The position numbers and the translations under genes were made by a program. A stretch of DNA of 64,000 nucleotides. It comes from Microstegium vimineum. Lineage: Eukaryota; Streptophyta; Magnoliopsida; Poales; Poaceae. Below the pieces are notes generated by a model. It worked only from the letters and a program-made list of their open reading frames with translations, was not told the DNA's origin and searched no databases. Below are positions 44,881 to 56,790 of the stretch, piece by piece. The stretch is taken from the NCBI GenBank assembly GCA_022036555.1, contig CM039120.1, positions 33,257,716-33,321,715 on the forward strand, given 5' to 3'. Position 1 is the first letter of the stretch; every line of letters begins with the position of its first letter.

Positions 44881-46689
44881 GGGGAAACAATTGGCGTAAA
44901 GGTTTTGATAATGATCTTGATATCTACTGATTTAGTGTACCACTGGCTTTAGTAGGATTACCCCCCTGTTCTATTGAATTGTGGAATAGACAAGACATCA
45001 GAAGCCGTTTCGACCTTCCGGTAAGCTTCCACAAGAAAAGAGAAGAACCAAGGTTTTCTAAACATTCATAATCTTCGGAGCCCTGCCATCTCACAGGTAT
45101 GTATAATTATTTATATCATTCTAACCATGTGTAGATTTGAGAAAAGATCGTCGTCAAAAGAATTCAAAGATCATCTCATGTGACGGAACATAGAAGTTGC
45201 ATTACTCACAACATTCATTGTGAGACATGGTAAGTTTGATCAAATAAGGTGAGATAGTCTTGCTCATAGACTCTAAACTTGATGATTATATATCTTTTAA
45301 ATTTCTGCATACCACTACATGTTTTTCCCTAATCATTCATACATCCACCTCCATTTAGTACATCTTTTATTTTGAATCCATTGCATGTTTAGTTTATTAC
45401 ATTCATCCATATCGTCTGCATTCTAGTGCATAAAAAATGTGTTTCTCACCATGATCAAATTCTTTCATCTTCATTTGAATAAATCTCTATATGCTTTCAT
45501 GCTACCTTTGTTTGCTATATTATGCTTTGGTTTGGAAGTGCTTCATATATGAGTATTTCTAAAGGATATTAATGTAAGCGTGGTTCTTAGGTTAAAATAC
45601 CTTCCTTGATTAAATTAGACATGAAGTTTAGTTTGGTTATTGAACTAAAAATTGCTAGTGTAGACACTGATTATTTTGTTGGACTAACGCCTGCAGAAAA
45701 CTCTCAAATTCAATTTGGGTAAGTCCTAAGACCAATTCACATCGGAAATGAATCAAGGCATACGATGAATTCTAACAACTTCGCGCAAAGGAGACACAAC
45801 TCATCTTTCATGGAGGGAAGAACTGTAAGTATTAAAGTTTATCCATTTTACCTTTTCTTGCGAATTACCTTTGCCTTGAACTATGTTAAAATGTGAAAAA
45901 TAAATAAAAATTAAATATAAATTATTATAAAATAAAATCCATGATAAAGTAATCCTAAAACCTATCTTTTAATTAGCATAGATGAAAACTATATTAAATT
46001 TGGACAACAACCCATGTTTAAAAATCATTGCAATCCTTCGGGTATGTTTCCACTAACATTTTACACGATAAAGAGGTTAAAGACTTGTTCATGGGTTGAG
46101 TTCATCAAACCACCACTTTAGCTATGTGAAAGTGATGAGTGCCATTGAGGAACAAAGGAGACAAGCCATTAAGGTCCAACCAGTCAATCAAGGGAAGCTT
46201 CCATAAGGAGTTACAACGCCATCATTCTTCAGAAAAAATTAAAGGTAAGTAATCATCACTCTAAAAGCATTCCTTTGATTATGGTATTGACATTTATAAA
46301 GGTCTAAACATGTTTGAGCTGCAACTTACTTTAACCAACCTCATAAACTCAACATGTTAGTTCTTTAAAGCTTGTCCCTAGTACCACCTTCTTGTCCTCA
46401 CAAATTTAACCATATGGGCTGAAATATTGCACATCCAACTTTGGAAGATGATAATCTCAATCATATAAAATTTATACGTTATTCATAGACAAATCCTTCC
46501 ATGTGCTTAAACAATTTAATTTGCTAATTGTCATACTTATCTTTTTATCTTATCACCCATGTTATGGTTAAACAAAATACTCAATTTTTCTCAATATGTT
46601 TAGGCTAGAGAAGCATGAATAAAATTTTGGTTATGTTGGTGTTTTCCCACTAACAGAGTGCATGCACTTGATCTCTACCTTGTTTATTT
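44881..46689 (+). other. Athila B internal sequence without a recognisable gene
   Basis: About 1.8 kb of AT-rich DNA with no long frame. Where gag should be I see none of its motifs. Several consensus 5' splice-like GTAAGT or GTATGT sequences occur (near 45063, 45827 and 46244, and again near 47814 and 48264), but no exons can be supported. Confidence 0.5.
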
Positions 46690-46900
46690 GAGTAGGACAC
46701 TTCTTCACAATGCCATCAAGAGCATGAGTGGATGACACCCCACCAATGGAGATAGGAGATTCAAGAGACCTATCATCCCAACCTCCATGGAAGCTTATAC
46801 TCTTGAAGAAGTTGTCTGTGACCTTGGAGCAAGTGTCAACATCATGCAAAGTTTGCATATCGGACACTATGCTACCTCAAGGGAATTTCTTAATATATCA
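46690..46900 (+). pseudogene. Athila B protease remnant, first piece
   Basis: Plus-strand codons around 46800-46850 read VCDLGASVNIMQ, the Athila-type aspartic protease active-site phrase. No long open frame surrounds it. This is the counterpart of CDLGSGLNIM in Athila A (14071-14100). Confidence 0.65.
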
Positions 46901-47103
46901 ACATACGAGTTGGACAATCGTTCGTACTGGTAAACCTTGTGATTGGAGAAACAAGTAGAGATGAGAAATCACTCACTTGGACGCATATTCTTAAGAACAG
47001 CTAATACACGGATAGCACCAAGATCTGTTTCACTATCAAGTATGAGAAGGAGAGGTTAACTTTCATAAAGCATACACTCAAGGCTCTTACTCATCCTTAT
47101 AGG

Positions 47104-47640
47104 TTGTACATCTACGAGGATATAACTGTTGCTACAAGAAAGAAGAACATCAACAATAGAAGGAGGCAGAGTAAAGCTCAACAACCAAGAGAAGACCCAG
47201 ATGATCAGAGTGATTCAGGGTATGGCCAACTCCTTCTATCACAATACCTTGCTAAGCTGGGTGATCCAAGAGTACATACCATTGATTACAAGATCAAGGA
47301 AAGTACATTCTACAAGATATTCTGCAATATTGGATCAAGCGGTAACATAGTGTCCAAGGAAACATATCAACATTTATATGGCAGCAGACTACTGCACCAG
47401 ACAGATGTGCAGCTTCATCTAGCAGACCAATCATTATGATTTCCAGAACAAATGGTAAAAGACATCATGATCACTATGTTCCCGCAGACTTCATGGTTCT
47501 GGATATGGGAGATAAAGATGGAGTCCACCTCATTCAAGGAAGAAAGTTGTACCGCCAACGGAAGATGTATCACTTGCTACACAGAGCAAAGAAGAAGCAA
47601 AACCTCAAAACAGTAAATCATAGGAAGTGAAACCTCAGAC
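47104..47640 (+). pseudogene. Athila B protease-like remnant, second piece
   Basis: An open stretch of 111 codons has a charged start, then FCNIGSSGNIVSKETYQHLYGS, resembling a protease active-site region with the catalytic Asp replaced. After a TGA and in another frame comes HYVPADFMVLDMGDKDGVHLIQGR, which matches the downstream protease block (VPADF, VLDMG). It is degenerate. Two active-site-like pieces in one element are unusual. Confidence 0.6.
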
Positions 47641-48526
47641 TAAGAAAGGGTGGAAAAAGAAAGAGATTTCATCAAAACATCAACAAGGTGAGCAAACATC
47701 TAAGTCCTCATCAGGATTGGACAAAGCTACTGAAGATTTTTGAACCAGAGATGTCTGGTTCGACGGACCTGAATCTACGAACCTTGGCCGAAAGGTAAAC
47801 TCGGTAAGTTATCTGCATATTTACTTCTACATTGCATTAGTTGCATTCCCGCATATCACTTATAGGTATTCCTAATATTGTTCTCATTCCTCATATCCCC
47901 CATTGCATAAGAATTCTAATCATAGCATATCTACATTTTTGCATTGCATCATAAAAAATATATTAAGCCCCATGTGAGAGAACTTATGGTAATACCATAA
48001 GGGAATTTACTATGGTAGCATAAAAATGTGATAGAATCTATAAAAGTTTAAATTAGCTCATGAGAATATTCAATTACTCTTTTGGCTGACCGCTAACCCA
48101 TTATCAAAATGGAGCCTCGAGTTTTGTTTGTTCTTGTCGGAGTATAACCATGCAGGATTGAAACCACCAAGGAGGAGTGAGCCTAACCAGGAGGCTACTT
48201 CCAACCATCATTCAAATCCACCATAGAAAAATCAAGATTGGGGGAAGGCACCCCCAGTTATCAAGTAAGTATACCTATGCTATTTATAGAGTCTATTTTT
48301 TAGTCATAAAATATTAAAAATACGTGAGCACATGAAGGTTCACCATAGTATCATAGGAAAATTTAAAATTGCCAAAAATATATGGGCACATGAAGGCCCA
48401 TGTCTGTCGTGTTTTAAGAGCCTAAATAAAGATTTGATTAGTTAGGGTGTATGTTTAATTTACTTAGAGTCAATAAAAGATATGAATATTAATATTGTCT
48501 TCGAAAGGATGAATAGTTTATCTGAC
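47641..48526 (+). other. Athila B spacer without gene
   Basis: AT-rich, no coding signal. It contains GATTGGGGGAAGGCACCCC near 48235, a stretch typical of the non-coding part after pol in grass Athila elements. It also has a short imperfect repeat (GCACATGAAGG at about 48328 and 48388). Confidence 0.5.
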
Positions 48527-48531
48527 GTAAT
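48527..48531. repeat. Angela array target-site duplication, left copy (GTAAT)
   Basis: GTAAT precedes the TGTAGGC end of LTR1 and is repeated exactly at 63030-63034 after LTR3. It therefore flanks the whole three-LTR array. Confidence 0.88.
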
Positions 48532-49769
48532 TGTAGGCTTATGAGGTTGCTACGCTAGCCGGAAAACAAATTTTTCTGCCCCATAAACCAGGAACTAGTG
48601 CTAGTTATAGATCACGGGGTTACCACTAGACGCGCAGGTGCAGTGGAAGCGACTTGATGTAGTCGTATGCGTCGCAGCAGTGCTGTGCAGTTGCGAGGTC
48701 GTCCGTCTCAATGTCTCTTACTCGCGGTTCGTCCTTGTGCTCCAAATGCAGCACCTCCGAGGAATCCCACACGTGCAGGGAAGAAGCGTCACGTCTCTGG
48801 ACTGCTAGGAACGCGAGGAGTACTAGGCGTGAGCATGGGGAGGGCGACGACGGCTGCCAAAGGACGTGAGATCAACTCGCCCCGCACCAACCCTTGCTTA
48901 TATAGGCGTCCTAACGAGCTCCCACATTGGAGGCCCATTAGTAACCCTAAACCAAGTCTAATTCGGGTCCAACCCGAATTAGGCTTCCAGCCCCTTAAAC
49001 GTGCGACCCTATGGGCTCACGCACACATAGACATGGCCCAAGTACTCTACTCAACCAATAGTTGATAGCGGCCTCTAGCAAGGTGTGTCAACTCCTATGC
49101 ATACGCTACGATCATATCGGACGAACCACCACATTACAATATACATATTATTCTTTTGCCTCATGATATTTGGTTCAACTCGTGGGTTAACACTTAACCC
49201 AAGCACGGCCATGCATTTCATGATCTCATCATTTGAGTGATCTAGTGATATCTCTCTCTCATGGAGAGTGACAAATTCCATCTTGATTGACTATGTCTCA
49301 CAACATGTTTCTTGACAAACCCGAAAATCACCTTTATAACTACCCAGTCACGGAGTAGCGTTTGGTAGTCCCAAGGTAGGTCGTTTCACATCTTGAGTAC
49401 ATATGACAATCTCAAGTCTAAGGACATAATGTACATGATGTGTATACAGACAATCTCATGTCGGGTCTGTCCAGCACTATGTCCTACATGTGCCCACATT
49501 ATTAGTTTGACATCTCCATGTCCATGACTTGTGAAACATAGTCATCAACTAATAATGTGCTGATCCATTATTCATGTACATTCTAGTACGAACTTCGATC
49601 AGGGACAACTTTAGAATAATCATACAAGTAAAAGAGTTTCACAAACAATTCACATAATTGCTTATCGATACAAGTTGTCTTTAATGGATATTCATTGAAC
49701 TCATAATATGTCATGGATACAAGGAAATACAATCATCTCTATGATTACCTCTAGGGCATATTCCCAACA
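48532..49769 (-). repeat. Angela LTR1 (outer 3' LTR)
   Basis: The 1238-bp LTR has minus-strand start TGTTGGGAAT at 49769 and end GCCTACA at 48532. It is preceded, on the minus strand, by the polypurine tract AGTGGGAGAC. An open stretch at 48667-49065 lies wholly inside the LTR and is not a gene. Confidence 0.9.
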
Positions 49770-49789
49770 GTCTCCCACTTGCACTAGAG

Positions 49790-51973
49790 CTAATCTCGAA
49801 GATATCTAATACCCATAGCTTTTACGTGCGCCTCATGCTTAGACTGTGGAAGAGCCTTTGTCAAAGGATCTGCAACATTCAAATCCGTATGTATTTTGCA
49901 CATCTTGATCTCATCTCGACTGACGAACTCTCGAATCAGATGAAACTTCCGTAGTACATGTTTGTTCTTTTGGTGATTCCTAGGCTCCTTAGCCTGCACT
50001 ATCGCCCCATTGTTATCACAATACAGATTCAATGGGCGAGACGCATTTGGAACCACGCCAAGCTCGATGAGAAACCTCCTCATCCAAACACCTTCCTTTG
50101 CAGCGGCAGAAGCTGCAATGTACTCATCTTCTGTTGTAGAATCAGTTACCGTCTCCTACATGGAACTCTTCTAGCTTACAGCACCACCATTTATTGTGAA
50201 CACAAAACCTGATTGAGATTGTGAATCATCCACGTCAGTTTGGAAGCTGGCATCAGTGTAACCATTTACAACGAGCTCCTCCTCACCTTCATAGATTAGG
50301 AACACATCTTTAGTCCTTCTCAAGTACTTAAGGATGTTTTTAACAAGCGTCCAGTGACTCTCACCTGGATTAGCTTGGTACCTGCTCGCAACACTTAGAG
50401 CATATGAGACATCTGGGCGAGTACATATCATGGTGTACATAATGGAACCAACGGCCGAAGCATATGGAACCTTACTCATGCGCTTCTGCTCATCAGCTGT
50501 CGTAGGACACTACTTCTCGCTAAAACGCATACCATGTGACATAGGCAATAACCCTCTCTTGGATTGTTCCATGTTGAACCGTTTCAACACCTTGTCAATG
50601 TATGTATCTTGGCTTAATCCTATAAGCCTCTTTGATCTATCTCTATAGATCTTAATGCCCAAAATGTATGTTGCTTCTCCTAAATCCTTTATAGAAAAAC
50701 TATTATTCAGTGAAGTCTTTACGGAATGCAACATAGGAATGTCATTCCCAATCAATAGTATGTCATCCACATACAAGGTTAGAAATACAACAACGCTCCC
50801 ACTTTCCCTCTTGTAAACACAAGGTTCTTCTTCATTCTGACGAAAGCCAAACCCTTTGATCACATCATCAAAATGAATATTCCAACTCCGAGATGCTTGC
50901 TTTAATCCATAAATGGATTTCTTTAGCTTGCATATTTTTCCAGCATTTTTAGGATCAACAAAGCCTTCGGGCTGTATCATACACATGTCCTCTTCAAAAT
51001 TTCCATTTAGAAAGGCTGTTTTAACATCCATCTGCCAAATCTCATAATCGAAATAAGCAGCAATTGTTAGAATGATCCGGATAGATTTAAGCATCGCTAC
51101 CGGCGAGAATGTCTCGTCGCAGTCGACTCCTTGAACTTGCCGAAAACCCTTTGCAACAAGTCGAGCTTTATAGACGTGAACGTTTCCATCCATATCCTTT
51201 TTCTTTTTATAGACCCATTTGCACTCTATGGGTTTAACCCCATCAGGCGGGTCAACCAAGTTCCAAACTTGATTGTCTCCCATGGAATCTATCTCGGATC
51301 TCATGGCACTTTGCCATTTCTCGGAATCTGGGTCCATCATTGCTTCCGCGTACGTTGCAGGTTCGTCATCGTCTAACAACAACACTTCCCCACGTGCCTC
51401 ACGGATTCTTGCTGACCTTCGTGCTTGTGGTGGTGTTTCTCTTGCCACAGGTATCTCAATTTGTTCTGCTACATTAGCATCACTCGTAGAGTTATCTCCT
51501 ATTGGCTCATCTTGAACTTCTTCAAGATACAACTTCTCTACACTTTTCTCTTTGTTGAGAAACTCTTTCTCTAAGAAAACACCATTCCGAGCAACAAACA
51601 CTTTGCCCTCTGATCGGTTGTAGAAGTAATACCCTAAAGTTTCCTTTGGATATCCCACGAAAAAGCATTTGTCCAACTTGGGTGTAAGTTTATCTGACAT
51701 AAGTCGTTTGACATAAACTTCACAACCCCAAATCTTTAGAAAAGACAAACTGGGACTCTTACCAGTCCATATCTCATATGGTGTCTTGACTACGGACTTA
51801 GACGGTACCCTATTCAATGTGAAAGCGGCTATTTCTAGAGCGTATCCCCAAAATGAGAGTGGTAGGTCTGACTGGCTCATCATAGACCGAACCATGTCCA
51901 ACAAAGTCCGATTACGTCGCTTGGACACACCGTTTTCTCTGAGGCGTTCCAGGTGGCGTAAGCTGTGGAACAA
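49790..51973 (-). pseudogene. pol: Angela copy 1 integrase C-terminal part, reverse transcriptase and RNase H
   Basis: The frame 50510-51973 holds the integrase tail (WGYALEIAAFTLNRVPSKS, YEIWTGKSPSLSFLKIWGC), then reverse transcriptase with QMDVKTAFLNGNFEED and LYVDDILLIGND. A TAG at 50507-50509 and a TGG-to-TAG near 50170 interrupt RNase H, which contains GYTDASFQTDVDDSQSQSG and ends VADPLTKALPQ. A one-base insertion near 51935 separates it from the upstream frame. The arrangement and sequence are the same as in copy 2. Confidence 0.9.
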
Positions 51974-53732
51974 TTCCGCAACTCTTTAGATGATTGCTAA
52001 ACTCATGGCTCAAATATTCGCCTCCTCGATCAGATCGCAAGGCTTTAATTTTCTTGCCACGTTGATTCTCTACTTCATTCTGAAATTCTTTGAACTTTTC
52101 AAATGTCTCAGACTTATGTTTCATTAGGTAGACATATCCATATCTACTAAAATCATCAGTGAAGGTTATGAAGTATTCAAATCCGCCTCTAGTTGTCGTA
52201 CTCATTGGTCCACATACATCAGTATGTACAAGTTCCAACAAGTCTGTCGCCTTCTCAGGAAAACCTGTGAAAGGCGACTTGGTCATCTTACCCATCAAGC
52301 AAGCCTCACATGTCTCATATGATTCAAAATCAAACGAAGTTAGAAGCCCATCAGAATGGAGCCTCTTCATGCGATTTTCACTTATATGACCTAAACAACA
52401 ATGCCACATATAGGTAGGACTTAACTCATTAAGCCGAGGCCTTTTAGCATTAATATTACAGATAGGTTCATCATCAAGATTTAAAATAAACAACTCATTC
52501 ATAATGGATGCAAAAGCCACAAACATGTCATTCTTTGAGATCACACAACCATTGTCTTTACTCGCAAATGAATAACCATCCTTCATCAAACATGAAGGTG
52601 ATACAATGTTTCGACTTAAACTAGGAACAAAATAACAATTATTCAATTCCATGATAAATCCTGACGGGAGGTGAAGTTGCATCGTCCCAACGTTCAACGC
52701 AGCAACTCTTGCATTATTGCCCACGCGGAAATCAACTTCTCCTCTTTTCACGCTTCTACTTCTTATCATTCCCTGCATCGTATTGCAAATATGAGCAACC
52801 GATCCGGTATCAAATACCCAAGAATTGATATAAGAATCAGTGAGAAAAATGTCTGTAATATGAACAACAAGTGTACAAGCAGCGGGAGTACCTTTACTAC
52901 CGCCATCCTTCAAGGATTCCAAGTACAACTTGCAGTTCCTTTTCCAGTGACCTGTCCCCTTACAATGAAAGCATTTAGCTTCAGCAGGTCCAGCAGCCTT
53001 GGGCACAGAAGGAGAGTTTGGCTTAGAGATCTCATCTTTAGCCTTCGCCTTCTTCCTTTTCCAAGCCCTCTTCTTAAAGTTAGGCTTGTTTTGGACCACC
53101 ATCACATGGCTACTGCCAGCACCTTTCCTTATATCAGCTTCTGTTGTCTTAAGCATGCCGCACAATTCATTCAAGCCCTTCTCTGCCCCATGCATATGGT
53201 AGTTCGAAATGAAGTTTCCATAGCTAGGTGGAAGAGACGCAAGTATGAAATCAGTGGCCAACTCTGGCCCCATTGGGAAGCCTAGCTTCTCCAATCTCTG
53301 AGTATGACCAACCATCTTGATCACATGCAGGCCAACTGTTGCGCCTTATACTAGCTTGGTTTTGACAAAAGCCTTGGACACATTGAACCTTTCAGTCCTG
53401 GCTTGAGTCTAAAACATATCATTAAGCGCCACGATCATATCGTACGCTGCATGATTATTATCAAATTGCATCTGGAGATCTGGCTCCATGCAAGCGAGCA
53501 TAAGGCAACCTACTTCAAGATCAACATCACATGCTTTCTTGTAAGTGGTTTTCTCTGCTGCAGGTGCATTATCAGCAAGCTCATCTGGTAATGGGGTGTC
53601 TAGAACATCTTCCTTTTTCTCAGCCCTGAGAACAATTCTCACGTTGTGGATCCAATCCGCATAGTTTGTTTCATTCAACTTATCTTTCTCAAGAATTGAA
53701 CGCAAAGTAAATGGTTGATTACTGGGAGCCAT
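51912..53732 (-). pseudogene. gag: Angela copy 1 gag, protease and integrase N-terminal part
   Basis: It begins MAPSNQPFTLRSILEKDKLN at 53732. A CAG-to-TAG at about 53406-53408 stops the first part, and another stop follows before 53324. Further on are the knuckle CFHCKGTGHWKRNC, protease WVFDTGSVAHIC, the integrase zinc region (HCCLGHISENRM...CEACLMGK) and the core HTDVCGPM, FTDDFSRYGYVYLM and LRSDRGGEY. The order gag-PR-IN-RT-RH identifies copia. The product would be a single polyprotein. Confidence 0.9.
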
Positions 53733-55099
53733 CTACAACAAAAGTAATGCAAAATATTAAGACAATGTATCCATAATAGAGTAAATCATATTAAACTTTT
53801 AATAGAATATACTCCCACTAAAATCAATATCCCTCGATTGAAACTTAGTGATTCAAGACCCACAACTAACAAGTCGACTAATGAGATTTAGCATCACCGC
53901 TAGGCAACATGGTAGATCGGTAAGCAACTCCTTGCTAATCATATCACATATGACTCTTGTTGTTGGGTGGCATCTCCATGCTTGTGTTACCAACAACTAA
54001 TGCTTCAAGGTCCCTAACCGTTAGGATAACCTTGTTCAAGTAACCAAACCTTCTGCATGTAAGTGTCCGACACGAACCTGTCTAGTCAAAGAAAATCAGT
54101 GGCACCCTAATTTCATAGACTTACCACCGATCGTACAAGACACGTGACAGTGCAAGGTTTGGGGAAGCATTACAACTTAAACATTGTTGAGGGATCGTTC
54201 TACTTCACTACCACACATGTAGACAAAAACATTATCGCACGTGAAAGTAGAATATCGTAAGAACGACATAAACACAGATTTGACTTGGTATAGCCCACTG
54301 TTCCTTTGGAGATCTCCATCTCCACCAATCTGTTCAGCATGGTGATCGCCATCTCCATGATTGAAGTATGTCATCCTCCGTGATGAGTCCACCAAGACTA
54401 TCTATCACTAATGTAACATAGTGAAATAAAATTACATAGTCGTAGGATCATCACAGGTTAGCACGCAGGCCATTACATATGAATTGACAATATCTGTGGC
54501 TCCAGCCATATTGTCTTAATCATGACGTGCAAGCCATGAATTAATTACATACATGCATCACATACACATAAGGGCTATACCAATCATGAATACCTGCAAA
54601 ACAGAGTTAACCAATTCCGACGTCTAAACTTAAAACGTCGAAAACTCAATTTTCTGGGCCGAATTTCGCAAATCTAATTTTCGCCAAATCGCCAAAGGCT
54701 ATTGTTGAGGAATGGGAAATTTTCCAGCGCACGATTTTCGTTTAAGGTTTTTCTCGTTCCGGGGTCGTATGCAAAAGTTATGGTCGTTTTACCGAACAAT
54801 ACTTTTCTGCAAATTTCCCTCCGACGGCGGATCCTATCCGCCGCCGCCTCCGCATCTCATGCGCTTGAAACTTGACCTAGGTCCGATTCGATCAATCTTA
54901 TTGATCTCCAACTCACCGTAATTGGGTTTACATGTATCACTTAACTCGGATGGCGGAATCCCGACCGGTACAAGTAGATCGTTACAATACCAACGTGGCA
55001 AGATCATGAATCATGATCCGAGATTGATCCAAAACCATACATATCTCCATATGCACACACCCAAAAGTATAACGAGGCAACTAACTACTTCGATGCCAC
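53733..55099 (-). other. Angela copy 1 leader, mutated primer site
   Basis: A 1.37-kb untranslated leader runs between LTR2 and gag, with no gene. Next to LTR2 the site complementary to the primer tRNA reads CTTCGATGCCA on the plus strand, versus CTTTGATACCA in copy 2, so it is degraded. Colinear with 60686-62067. Confidence 0.75.
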
Positions 55100-56329
55100 T
55101 GTAGGGTTATGAGGTTGCTACGCTAGTCGGAAAACAAAATTTTTCTACCCCATAAACCAGGAACTAGTGCTAGTTATAGATCACGGGGTTACCACTAGAC
55201 GCGCAGGTGCAGCGGAAGTGACTTGATGTAGTTGTGCGCGTCGCAGCAATGTCGTGCAGTTGCGAGGTCGTCCATCTCAACGTCTCCTACTCGCGGTTTT
55301 TCCTTGTGCTCCAAATGCAGCACCTCTGAGGAATCCCACACGTGCAGGGAAGAAGCGTCACGCCTCCGGACTGCTAGGTCCGCGAGGAGTACTAGGCGCG
55401 AGCGTGCGGAGGGCGACAGCGGCTGCCAAAAGGACGTAAGTCTAACTCGCCCCGCGCCTCCCCTTGCTTATATAGGCATCCTAATGAGCTCCCACGTTGG
55501 AGGCCCATTAGTAACCCTAAACCTAGTCTAATTCGGGTCCAACCCGAATTAGGCTTTAAGCCCCTTAAGCGTGCGACCCTATGGGCTCACGCACACATAG
55601 ACATGGCCCAAGTACTCTTACTCGACCAATAGTTGATAACAGCCTCTAGCAAGGCGTGTCAACTCCTATGCATACGCTATGATCATATCAGATGAACTAC
55701 CACAATACAATATACATGTTATTCCTTTGCCTCATGATATTTGGTTCAACTCGTGGGTTAACACTTAACCCAAGCACGGCCATGCATTTCATGATCTAAT
55801 CATTTGAGTGATCCAGTGATATCTCTCTCATAAGGAGAGTGGCAAATTCCATCTTGATTGACTATGTCTCACAGCATGTTTCCCGACAAACCCAAAAGCT
55901 ACCTTTATAACTACCCAGTCATGGAGTAGCGTTTGGTAGTCCTAGGGTAGGTCGTTTCACATCTTGAGTACATACGACAATCTCAGGTCTAAGGACATAA
56001 CGTACACGATGTGTATAGAGACAATCTCATGTCGGGTCTGTCCAGCATCATGTCCTACATGTTCCCACATTATTAGTTTGACATCTCATGTCCATGACTT
56101 GTGAAACATAGTCATCAACTAATAATGTGTTGATCTAATATTCATGTGCATTCTTGCACGAACTCCGATCAGGGACAACTTTTATAATAACCATACAAGT
56201 AAAAGAGTTTCACAAGCAATTCACATAATTGCTAATCGATACAAGTTGTTTTTATTGGATATTCATAACATGTCATGGATACAAGGAATACATCATCTCT
56301 ATGATTACCTCTAGGGCATATTCCCAACA
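55100..56329 (-). repeat. Angela LTR2 (middle LTR)
   Basis: The 1230-bp LTR is full-length and colinear with LTR1. It serves as 5' LTR for copy 1 and sits where the 3' LTR of copy 2 should be, but its outer side joins Tat sequence rather than the copy 2 polypurine tract. Confidence 0.9.
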
Positions 56330-56790
56330 CAAAGAACAATGTCCAAGGAGCAATTTCTACGGAATTTAGCGTACCACAATGCTGAGTAACAAAATTAGCC
56401 AACACCCTCCCTTTATCTTCCTTAGTTGATTCATACCTCAGATCAAATTCTGATAGCGCCAAAATCCATTTGCCGATCCTCCCACTTAATATCGGCATCG
56501 ACAGCATATACTTGACTACATCGTCTTTGCATATGACAGTACATTCGGCTGATAGCAAATAATGCCTTAACATGGTACAAGGGAAGTACAAGCATAAACA
56601 CAATTTTTCAACGGTTGAATACCTGGTTTCAGCGTCCACCAGTCTTCTACTCAAATAATAAATCACACATTCCTTTCCTTCAAATTCTTGAATCAAGGCT
56701 GATCCGATAACACCGTCATCGGCAGACAAATATAATCTGAAGAGCTTCCCGTGCTGAGGTGGAATCAAAACTGGAGGATTCACCCGATAC
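56330..56790 (-). pseudogene. Fragment of a third Tat pol (RNase H region) inside the Angela array
   Basis: This 460-bp segment matches Tat1 8415-8880 and Tat2 35203-35660. It is open for about 150 codons from NPPVLIPPQHGKLFRLYLSA to SVEIAPWTLFF. It shares some differences with Tat1 and others with Tat2, so it comes from another copy. It has no TSD or LTR and replaces the last 40 bp or so of Angela copy 2, including its polypurine tract. Confidence 0.88.

Noticed and set aside
48667..49065. 132-codon plus-strand frame, with relatives at 55232-55531 and 62132-62359
   Set aside because: It is wholly inside the Angela LTRs and recurs only because the LTR does.
52671..53285. 204-codon plus-strand frame
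   Set aside because: It is antisense to Angela gag/protease, and the same shadow occurs at copy 2 (59641-60105).
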